Assembly: GCA_001899585.1 (NCBI GenBank)
Contig: MKWE01000046.1
Coordinates: 1 to 45,068 of the forward strand
Length of the DNA stretch: 45,068 nucleotides
Reading direction: 5' to 3'
Origin: Rhodospirillales bacterium 70-18
GTDB taxonomy: Bacteria > Pseudomonadota > Alphaproteobacteria > Acetobacterales > Acetobacteraceae
Shown in pieces: positions 18,350 to 25,667 of this stretch. The position numbers and the translations under genes were made by a program. The notes below the pieces were generated by a model. The model had not been told where the DNA came from and did no database searches. It saw nothing but the letters and a program-made list of their open reading frames with translations. Numbering within the stretch: the stretch's first letter is position 1; the number at the start of each line of letters is the position of its first letter.

Positions 18350-20506
18350 TCAGGGATGGTCCAGTCTCAGCGAGGCCCGGGCCACCCCGCCGCCTAGCAT
18401 GTCGGTCACCTCCACCCGCCAATCCCCCGGCGCGTCGGTGGCGGCGAACGGCACCGTCCAGGTGGCGGTGCCGTCCCGCAGCAGGCCGGTGCCGGAATAG
18501 GCCGCCACCACCGCCCCGTCCGGGCCGACCACCCGCACCCGCAGCGCCTGCACGGCGGCCGGGGAGGGGCCTGACAGCGACACCGTCCAACTGGCCGCAT
18601 GCCCCGCGGCCACACGCGCCGGGCCGCGCAGCACCGGCAGCGGCAATGGCTGCGGCGCGATCGCCAGCAGCGTCGGCGCCACCGGATCGAGCGTCACCGC
18701 GAACCGGCTCGCCTGCGCCGCGCCCTCGCCGGTACGCAGGTCGTGGATGGCGGCGGGCGCCGGCAGCACCAGTTCCACGGGTTCGGCCGGGCCGGTCGCG
18801 TCGCGCTCCAGCCCCAGCAGCGTCACCCCGCCGTTGCGCAACACCCGCACCGCCACGTCGGTGACCGGCCGGCCATCGGGATGGCGCAGCACGAACCCCG
18901 CCGACACCCCGGCCGCCGCCAGCGCCGGCGCCAATTGGTCGAGCGGCACCAGCCTGGTCGCCAGGTCGGCCAGCAGCGGCGTGGCCTGCCGTGTGCCATG
19001 CCCGTCGTACTGCCCCGGCGTGCCGTCGGCCACCACCACGCCGCCCGCCGCCACAAAGCGACGGATCGCCGCCGCCTCGGCCGGGGACAGCGCCACCGCC
19101 TGCGGCAGCACCAGGGCACGCGGCGCCTGCGCGCCCTGCAACACCCCGTCCGCCAGCATCGCCGGCGACACGAAGCGCGGCGTCAGCCCCAGATGCGTCA
19201 GCCCGCGCACCGCCGCGCCGATCGCCACGCGCATCGGGTTATCGTCCGCCCCCTCGATTGCCGAGGTCCGCTCGGTCCACGGCGTCGCCTCGCCGCGCCG
19301 GGCCAGCAGCCACAGCACGTGCTGGCTGGGCGGGGAATACAGGATGGCCACCGGCCCCGGCGCCGGCGGGCTGGCGATCAGCTGCGCCCCCAGCCCGTCG
19401 CGCAATTCGCGCAAAAGCGGCGCCATTTCGCGCGCCCGTGTGTTCGGCGTGCCGGAATCGCTCACGAAATCGCCGGAATCGTCCCAGATCAGCAGGCCGC
19501 GCGCGCCCAGCAGCAGGCTGTGCCATATCCGCCGCAACTCCTCGGGCCCGGCGCCGAAGCTGGTCGTCAGCACCACCAGCCCGGGGTTGAACGAGCGCGC
19601 GATGTCGATGCTGTCGCCGCCGGCGTACATCTCCATCACGTCCACCGCGCCGGCCAGCCGGATGTAGTCGTAGCCGCCGGGGCCGGGCGCTTGGGTGCCC
19701 TCGATGCCCGCCAGCCCGGCCGGGTCGCCGGCATGCACCGCGTCGGTGCCGACGCGCAGCGCGTGGGCGAAGGCGCCGTCCATGAAGCTGCGGAAATCGG
19801 TCCAGGCGGCATAATTGCCGTCGGTGCGCGCCAGCGCCTGGGTGGTGGTCTGCGGCACCACCGCGTCCCAGCCGGCGAACGCGCTCCCCCACTGGCGGTT
19901 CAGCGCGGCCAGCGAGCCGTACTGCGCGCGCAGCCACACCCGCATGGCCGCCAGCGACTCCGGCGAGCGGTCGAAATCCCATGCCGCCGCCAGATCGGCG
20001 ATCCCGGTCTCGTCGCCCAGGCTGTAGTACAGCGGCCGCAGCGGCGCGAACGCCGCCCCATGCGCGCGCAGCCGCTGCGCGATCCGCTCCAGCCATGCCG
20101 GGTCGGACAGGCTGGGCGTGCGCATGAACGCCGCGGGATCGGCGGGGTTGGCGCGGTAGCGGCGTTTGGCCTCGTCGAACAGCCAAGTCACCTGCCTCGG
20201 ATGCTCCGGCGTCCAGCGGTGGTAGGCGGCGTAGAAATCGGTGGCGATGTTCTCCACGTAGAACGGCGTGGCCGATTGCTCCAGCGGCGCCAGCCGTGCC
20301 TTCAGCTCGGCCGGATCGATCGGCCCGCGGAAGCCGAACAGCTTGCCGGCATCCACTCCCAGTCCATGCAGGGCACGATAGCGCGACGCACTCTGCCCCT
20401 GCCACATGATGACGTGGAAATCGTCCCATCCCGCCCGCGCCGGCTCTGCGCCGAGGCAGGGCGAGGCGGCCAGGTAGAACAGGGCGGCGGCGAGCAGGCG
20501 CTTCAT
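18350..20506 (-). CDS. secreted GH-A/GH42-like beta-galactosidase-fold protein
   Basis: It has 718 residues with an N-terminal Sec signal (cleavage near LGA, about residue 20; the Cys there is not in a good lipobox). Residues ~30-345 resemble the TIM-barrel catalytic domain of family 42-type glycosidases: YYSLGDETG carries a candidate acid/base Glu (~166), and GIEGTQ (Glu269) and VMEMYAGGD (Glu292) offer nucleophile candidates. MRVWLRAQYGSLAALNRQW is a typical GH42-like segment. Residues ~390-510 resemble the beta-galactosidase trimerisation (class I glutamine amidotransferase-like) domain, and the C-terminus is beta-sandwich-like. Its ATG overlaps the hpnN stop by four bases (ATGA), with AGGAGGGGG upstream, so the genes are translationally coupled. 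The substrate is unknown; periplasmic action on a glycosylated envelope lipid is inference only. Confidence 0.75.
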   Translation of the reverse strand: MKRLLAAALFYLAASPCLGAEPARAGWDDFHVIMWQGQSASRYRALHGLGVDAGKLFGFRGPIDPAELKARLAPLEQSATPFYVENIATDFYAAYHRWTPEHPRQVTWLFDEAKRRYRANPADPAAFMRTPSLSDPAWLERIAQRLRAHGAAFAPLRPLYYSLGDETGIADLAAAWDFDRSPESLAAMRVWLRAQYGSLAALNRQWGSAFAGWDAVVPQTTTQALARTDGNYAAWTDFRSFMDGAFAHALRVGTDAVHAGDPAGLAGIEGTQAPGPGGYDYIRLAGAVDVMEMYAGGDSIDIARSFNPGLVVLTTSFGAGPEELRRIWHSLLLGARGLLIWDDSGDFVSDSGTPNTRAREMAPLLRELRDGLGAQLIASPPAPGPVAILYSPPSQHVLWLLARRGEATPWTERTSAIEGADDNPMRVAIGAAVRGLTHLGLTPRFVSPAMLADGVLQGAQAPRALVLPQAVALSPAEAAAIRRFVAAGGVVVADGTPGQYDGHGTRQATPLLADLATRLVPLDQLAPALAAAGVSAGFVLRHPDGRPVTDVAVRVLRNGGVTLLGLERDATGPAEPVELVLPAPAAIHDLRTGEGAAQASRFAVTLDPVAPTLLAIAPQPLPLPVLRGPARVAAGHAASWTVSLSGPSPAAVQALRVRVVGPDGAVVAAYSGTGLLRDGTATWTVPFAATDAPGDWRVEVTDMLGGGVARASLRLDHP

Positions 20507-23088
20507 TTTTCCCCCTCCTCGCCCGCCAGCAGCGCCGGCAGGAAGATCAGCGTCACCGCCAGGGTGCAGCCCAGGCTGATCAGCAGCAGCAGCCCCATGC
20601 TGGCGGTGCCCGGATGCCGGCTGGCCGCCAGCGACCCGAAGGCGGTGGCGGTGGTCAGCGCCGAGAACAGGATGGCCCGCGCCGTCGCCGTGCCCAGGAA
20701 GCGCCGGTGCCCGGCCCGCCAGTTCATCACGAAGTAGATATTGAACGACACGCCCACCCCCAGCAGCAACGGCAGCGCGATGATATTGGCGAAATTCAGC
20801 GGCAGATGCAGCGCCACCGTCACCACCACCGTCATCAGCGCCGACAGCAGCAGCGCCGCCATGGTCAGCGCGACATCGGCCACCCGGTGCAGCGCCAGCC
20901 CCAGCAGCAGCGTGATCGCCAGGATCGCCCCGATCGCCGCGGTGCGGAAGGCGCCGACGATGGTGTCCGCGCTGCCCACGATGCTCACCGCCGAGCCGCC
21001 GGCATCCGGGGCCACGCCGCGCACCTCGGCCACGAAATCGTGCAGGCCCTGGGAGTCCTGCGCCGCCGCCACCGCCACCGCCTGCACCCGCACCTGCCCG
21101 TCCGGCAGCACCCAGTCGCGCGCCAGCTCGGGCGGGATGTCCGCCACGGTCACCGGGGCGGCGTCCAGCGCGCGCCGCAGCCGGTCGAGCTGGCGCGGCA
21201 GGAAGCGGGTGAGCGCCTCGTTGGTCGCCATCAATATGTCGTCGGGCGCCTTGGACAGCGCCCGCAGGTCGCCGCCGATCAGCATCAGCGGGTCGTCCTT
21301 GGCCAGTTTCGGCGCCGCCTCGTCGATCTGCGCCAGCGCGGTGCGGGCAGCCAGGCGGATGTCGTCCGGCTTCACCGGTGCCGCCGGCGAGCGCGGCGCC
21401 AGCGTGGCGCCGAGGATGGAGGCCGCATCGGCGATCAGCGGCAGCTTGGCCTTCTGATCCTCGGGCACGAAGCTCGACAGCGTCACCACCTGGTCCACCA
21501 GCTTCAGCTTGCGCAGCCGGGCCGCCAGGGCGTCGGCGGCCTCGCGCGAGGGCGCCAGGATGTCGGCGGTGTAGGGGCTGGTCAGCGGGCTGCCCATCAG
21601 GTCGTGCAGCGTGCGCATCGCCTCGGTGGAGGCGTCCTTGGTGTGCAGCGGGTCGCTGTCGAAGCGCAGATGCGGCAGCAGCAGCAGCCCGAGCAGCGCC
21701 AGCGTGGCGAACCCGGCCAGCACCGGCGCGCGGGCGCGCACCACCCGCCGCTCCAGCGCCCCGGCCCAGGCATAGCCGATCTCACCCACCTCGCCGCGCG
21801 GGCGCGCCAGCGTGAGGGCTGCCGGCAGGAAGCCCAGCGTGCAGGCGAAGGCGATCAGCATGCCCATGCCGGCGATCAGCCCCAGTTCTGCCACGCCGCT
21901 GAAATCGGTCGGCACGAAAGCCAGGAAGCCGGCGGCGGCGGCGATGGCGGCCACCAGCACCTGCGGCCCCACCGTCATCGCGGTGGCCCGCAACGCCATC
22001 TCTGCCCCCCCATGGGCCAGCCGCATCTCGCGGTAGCGCACGCAGAACTGGATGGAGAAATCCACCGCGATGCCCACGAACAGGATGGCGAAGGCCACCG
22101 AGATCAGGTTCAGCTTGCCCACCGCTAGTGCCGCGAAGGCGCTGGTCAGCGCCAGCCCCAGCGCCAGCGTGGCCGCGATCGGCACGATCAGCCGCCACGA
22201 CCGCACCGCCAGCACCAGCCACAGCAGCACCAGCACGATGCTCACCGCGGTCGCCGCCGCCGCCCCCTCGGCCACGGTGGCGAACTCCTCGTCGGCCAGC
22301 GCCACCGAGCCGGTCAGCCGCACATGCGCCAGCCCCGACTGCACGAATTCCAGCTTCGCCGCCGCCGCGCGCAGCGCGGCGCTCGCGGCCCCGCCGGGTT
22401 CCAGTGCGCCGTAATCCAGCACCGGGCGGGCCAGCACGATGCGGTACGGCCCCGCCTGGTCGGCCAGCCCGCCGCCCAGCAGCCGCTGCCACGACAGCGG
22501 CGCCGGATGCCCGGCCAGCGCGCCGGCCAGCGCGGCATGGAACGCCTGCAGCGCCGGCGCGAACGGGGCGAGGTCGGCCTGCCCCTGCTCCACCCCCATC
22601 GCCATCAGCGCCATCGCCGCGAACAGCCCGCGCGCGCTGGGGTCGGCGGAGAGCTGGCCCAGGAAGGGCTGGGCGTCGATGGTCTTGTCCAGCACCCCGC
22701 CCAGCGCCTTGGTGTCGAGGAACATCAGCCCGACCTTCTCCAGGTACGGCGAGGCGTCGGGCTGGCGGACCTGGGTGAAATGCGCGGGATCGGCGGCCAG
22801 CGCCTTGGTGAGGTCGGCGGCGGTCTGCTCGGCCACTTCCGGGCTGGCGGCATCGACCACCGCTACCAGCAGGTCCTGGAACTGCGGGAAATCGCGCGCC
22901 ATCGCGATGTCGAGCTGCCGCCAGGGCAGGCTGGAGGAGAACAGCGTGGTGGTGTCCGTGGTCACCCCCAGCCGGGAGGCGGCCAGCCAGCCGGCCAGGA
23001 CGGCCAGCAGCAGGCCGCCGAGCACCACCGCCACCGCGTGGCGGCTGCTGCGTTCGACCAGGGTGGAGAGCAGGCGGGGGAGGTTCAT
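20503..23088 (-). CDS. hpnN: HpnN-type MMPL/RND hopanoid transporter
   Basis: An 861-residue inner-membrane RND-superfamily protein with two similar halves, each with one helix, a large periplasmic domain and a bundle of about five helices. The first half has VGIAVDFSIQFCVRYREM, the second LLLGVGVSFNIYFVMNWRAGHRR. This architecture and the start MNLPRLLSTLVERSSRHAVAVV fit HpnN, which in Rhodopseudomonas moves hopanoids to the outer membrane. It is far smaller than the AcrB-type pump in the same window. The ATG at 23088 lacks a clear ribosome site. hpnN-linked biosynthesis genes (shc, hpnC/D/E) are not present here, so the specific HpnN call rests on sequence feel; a generic MMPL exporter is the alternative. 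Confidence 0.82.
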   Translation of the reverse strand: MNLPRLLSTLVERSSRHAVAVVLGGLLLAVLAGWLAASRLGVTTDTTTLFSSSLPWRQLDIAMARDFPQFQDLLVAVVDAASPEVAEQTAADLTKALAADPAHFTQVRQPDASPYLEKVGLMFLDTKALGGVLDKTIDAQPFLGQLSADPSARGLFAAMALMAMGVEQGQADLAPFAPALQAFHAALAGALAGHPAPLSWQRLLGGGLADQAGPYRIVLARPVLDYGALEPGGAASAALRAAAAKLEFVQSGLAHVRLTGSVALADEEFATVAEGAAAATAVSIVLVLLWLVLAVRSWRLIVPIAATLALGLALTSAFAALAVGKLNLISVAFAILFVGIAVDFSIQFCVRYREMRLAHGGAEMALRATAMTVGPQVLVAAIAAAAGFLAFVPTDFSGVAELGLIAGMGMLIAFACTLGFLPAALTLARPRGEVGEIGYAWAGALERRVVRARAPVLAGFATLALLGLLLLPHLRFDSDPLHTKDASTEAMRTLHDLMGSPLTSPYTADILAPSREAADALAARLRKLKLVDQVVTLSSFVPEDQKAKLPLIADAASILGATLAPRSPAAPVKPDDIRLAARTALAQIDEAAPKLAKDDPLMLIGGDLRALSKAPDDILMATNEALTRFLPRQLDRLRRALDAAPVTVADIPPELARDWVLPDGQVRVQAVAVAAAQDSQGLHDFVAEVRGVAPDAGGSAVSIVGSADTIVGAFRTAAIGAILAITLLLGLALHRVADVALTMAALLLSALMTVVVTVALHLPLNFANIIALPLLLGVGVSFNIYFVMNWRAGHRRFLGTATARAILFSALTTATAFGSLAASRHPGTASMGLLLLISLGCTLAVTLIFLPALLAGEEGEK

Positions 23089-23223
23089 GCGGCGCGAAAC
23101 CCATGTTGCGGCAGGTGCGGCGTTCGCGCGACGGGATAGTCCGTCCGCCGCCCGCGGTCCATGCGCCTCGCTTTGACGAAACCGCGCCGGCGCGCGAAAA
23201 CAGGCGGAACGGAGGAACCGCCA

Positions 23224-24366
23224 ATGTCCAGCACCCTCGCTCCCGCCGCCCTCGCGCCCCGCACCCGCCCGCCGTTCCGCGCCGACCATGTCGGCAGCCT
23301 GCTGCGCCCGCCGGCCCTGCGCGAGGCGCGTGCCGCCCATGCCGCCGGCACATTGCCGGACGCCGCCCTGCGCGAGATCGAGGACCGGCATATCGCCGAG
23401 GCCATCCGCAAGCAGGAATCGCTGGGCCTGCGCGCCGCCACCGACGGCGAATACCGCCGCGCCTACTGGCATTACGATTTCGTCGCCGGGCTGGCCGGCT
23501 GCGAGCTTTACACGCCGGAGCAGAAGATCGAGTTCAAGGGCGGCGTGAAGCTGCCGCATATGCTGCGGGTGAACGGCCGCATCGCCTGGCAGCGGCCGGT
23601 GTTCATCGACGACTATAAATTCGTCGCCTCGCATGTCTCGACTGCTGTCGCCAAGCAGACCATCCCGGCCCCCAGCGTGGTGCATTTCCGCGGCGGCCGG
23701 CAGTCGATCGACCGCAGCATCTATCCGGACCTGGACGGTTTCTTCGCCGATCTGGGTACCGCCTATCACGATGCCGTGCGCGCCTTCGCCGGCGCCGGCT
23801 GCCGCTACCTTCAGCTTGACGAGGTCAACATCGCCTATCTCTGCGACCCCGAGCAGATCGCCGCCCTGAAGGCGCGCGGCGAGCATGTGGAGGGGCTGCT
23901 GGAGATCTATGCCGGCCTGATCAACCGCGCCATCGAGGGCCGGCCGGCCGACATGACCATCTCGATGCATCTCTGCCGGGGCAATTTCCGCTCCACCTTC
24001 GTCGCCACCGGCGGCTACGAGCCGGTGGCCGAGGTGCTGTTCAACGCGATCGGCGTCGATGCCTATTTCATGGAATACGACACCGACCGCGCCGGCGGGT
24101 TCGAGCCGCTGCGTTTCGTGCCGCGCGGAAACAAGGTGGTCGTGCTCGGCCTGGTCACCAGCAAGACCGGCGAGCTGGAAAGCAAGGACGCGCTGAAGCG
24201 CCGGCTGGAGACGGCCAGCAAATACCTGCCGCTGGAACAACTGGCGCTGAGCCCGCAATGCGGCTTTGCCAGCACCGAGGAAGGCAACCTGCTCACCGAG
24301 GACCAGCAATGGCGCAAACTGGAGTTGTGCGTCGAGGTCGCGCGCGAGGTGTGGGGAGGCGTCTAA
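23224..24366 (+). CDS. MetE C-terminal-type (cobalamin-independent) methyltransferase
   Basis: It has 380 residues, matching only the catalytic half of MetE, as in the YxjG/YxjH-like family. The zinc ligands of methionine synthase II are all visible: His249 and Cys251 in SMHLCRGN, Glu284 in FMEYD, and Cys346 in PQCGF. The N-terminus begins with PPFRADHVGSLLRP, usual for this family. Such stand-alone proteins methylate homocysteine or a related thiol, but the methyl donor may not be methyl-tetrahydrofolate because the N-terminal half of MetE is missing. The ATG has GGAGG nine bases upstream. It is divergent from hpnN across 135 bp. Its stop abuts an AT-rich structured element. Confidence 0.88.
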   Translation: MSSTLAPAALAPRTRPPFRADHVGSLLRPPALREARAAHAAGTLPDAALREIEDRHIAEAIRKQESLGLRAATDGEYRRAYWHYDFVAGLAGCELYTPEQKIEFKGGVKLPHMLRVNGRIAWQRPVFIDDYKFVASHVSTAVAKQTIPAPSVVHFRGGRQSIDRSIYPDLDGFFADLGTAYHDAVRAFAGAGCRYLQLDEVNIAYLCDPEQIAALKARGEHVEGLLEIYAGLINRAIEGRPADMTISMHLCRGNFRSTFVATGGYEPVAEVLFNAIGVDAYFMEYDTDRAGGFEPLRFVPRGNKVVVLGLVTSKTGELESKDALKRRLETASKYLPLEQLALSPQCGFASTEEGNLLTEDQQWRKLELCVEVAREVWGGV

Positions 24367-24368
24367 AA

Positions 24369-24450
24369 CGAATGAAAGTTTTTTGGTTCTTTTTTCAAAA
24401 AAGAACAGTCTTCTTTGTTTGAAAATAAAGAAGCAAAAAAACTTTATTCG
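24369..24450. repeat. AT-rich three-stem element between convergent genes
   Basis: An 82-base AT-rich island in a GC-rich genome. Its ends pair (CGAATGAAAGTTTTTTG with CAAAAAAACTTTATTCG, about 16 bp with one bulge on each side). Inside are two hairpins: GTTCTTTTTT-C-AAAAAAGAAC (24386-24406) and CTTCTTT/AAAGAAG (24410-24416 and 24426-24432). Together they form a three-way junction on either strand. It fills the whole gap between two converging genes, so a bidirectional terminator is the simplest role. The precise outer pairing suggests a conserved repeat family. Confidence 0.75.
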
Positions 24451-24459
24451 GTTGCCTTG

Positions 24460-25635
24460 TCAGCCTACCGGCAGGCCGACGTAGTTTTCTGCCAAGGTTG
24501 CTGCGCCGATCGGGGATGAGGTGATGTAGTCCAGTTCGGCCAGCTGCATGCGGCGCTCGAACGGGCCGTGGCTGTCGAAGCGGTGCAGCAGCGAGGTCAT
24601 CCACCACGAAAACCGCTCGGCCTTCCACACCCGGCGCAGCGCGGTGGCGGAATAGGCGTCCAGCAGCGCCGCATCGCCGCTGGCGAACCAGGCGTCCAGC
24701 GCGCGGGCCAGCACCGCCACGTCGGCGAAGGCCAGGTTCATGCCCTTGGCGCCGGTCGGCGGCACGATATGGGCGGCATCCCCCAGCAAAAACAGCCGCC
24801 CCGCCTGCATCGGCTCGGCGACGTAGCTGCGCATGGCGGTGACGCCCTTTTGCAGGATTGGGCCCTCGGGCAGCACGAAGCCGGCCTCGTCGGCCAGCCG
24901 GAGGCGCAACTCGTCCCAGATGCGCGAATCCGGCCATTGGCCCAGGTCCTCGTCGGGCGCCACCTGAAGATAGAGCCGGCTGACCGTCGGGCTGCGCATC
25001 GACAGCAGCGCGAAGCCGCGATCGTGGCTCGCATAGACCAGTTCCTCACTGGCCGGAGCCACCTCCGCCAGGATGCCGAGCCAGCCGAACGGATAGCTGC
25101 GGTCGAACTCGCGCAGCGTCCCCGTGGGCATGGCCGGGCGGCAGATGCCGTGGAAACCGTCGCAGCCGGCGATGATGTCGCACTCCAGCGTTTGCGCGGC
25201 GCCGTCGTGGCGAAAGGCGATGCGCGGCGACCCCGCCATGAACCCATCCACCGCGACGCAATCGGCGTCGAACAGGATCGGCAGCTCGGCCGCCAGCCGG
25301 GCGGCGATCAGGTCGCGCACCACCTCGTGCTGGCCATAGACCATGATCGAGCGGCCGCCGGAGAGCTCCGTGAGGTCGATGCGATGACTGGCGCCGCCGA
25401 AGCGCAGCACCACGCCGTGATGCACCAGCCCCTCGCGGTCCATCCGCGCGCCCAGCCCGGCGGCGCGCAGCAGTTCGGCCGCCTGGTGCTCCATCACGCC
25501 GGCGCGGATGCGGCTTTCCACATGCGCGCGCGACCGCGCCTCCAGGATTACGCTGTCGATGCCGGCCAGGTGCAGCAGGTGGCCAAGCAGCAGGCCGGCC
25601 GGCCCGGCGCCGACGATGCCGACCTGCGTGCGCAT
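24460..25635 (-). CDS. pobA: 4-hydroxybenzoate 3-monooxygenase
   Basis: PobA (391 aa) is an FAD- and NADPH-dependent hydroxylase that turns 4-hydroxybenzoate into protocatechuate. The ADP-binding motif GIVGAGPAGLLLG is at the N-terminus, CDGFHGI is the mid-protein motif, and LFLLGDAAHIVPPTGAKGMN binds the flavin ribityl. YPFGWLGILA, FALLSMRS, SRLYLQV and AENYVGLP line up with the substrate pocket of the Pseudomonas enzyme, and the ERFSWWMT segment is nearly identical. The start is an ATG giving MRTQVGIVGAG. No pobR or protocatechuate genes are adjacent, so the pathway's remainder must be elsewhere. The next gene upstream on this strand is an unrelated molybdenum hydroxylase subunit. Confidence 0.96.
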   Translation of the reverse strand: MRTQVGIVGAGPAGLLLGHLLHLAGIDSVILEARSRAHVESRIRAGVMEHQAAELLRAAGLGARMDREGLVHHGVVLRFGGASHRIDLTELSGGRSIMVYGQHEVVRDLIAARLAAELPILFDADCVAVDGFMAGSPRIAFRHDGAAQTLECDIIAGCDGFHGICRPAMPTGTLREFDRSYPFGWLGILAEVAPASEELVYASHDRGFALLSMRSPTVSRLYLQVAPDEDLGQWPDSRIWDELRLRLADEAGFVLPEGPILQKGVTAMRSYVAEPMQAGRLFLLGDAAHIVPPTGAKGMNLAFADVAVLARALDAWFASGDAALLDAYSATALRRVWKAERFSWWMTSLLHRFDSHGPFERRMQLAELDYITSSPIGAATLAENYVGLPVG

Positions 25636-25667
25636 CCTTGTTGTTCCCCCCGGCTGGCCCGCGCCGG

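Noticed and set aside
20503..24309. Extended upstream reading of hpnN (1268 codons)
   Set aside because: The extra N-terminal 400 residues lie antisense to the methyltransferase gene and show no family features; the ATG at 23088 gives the normal HpnN start.
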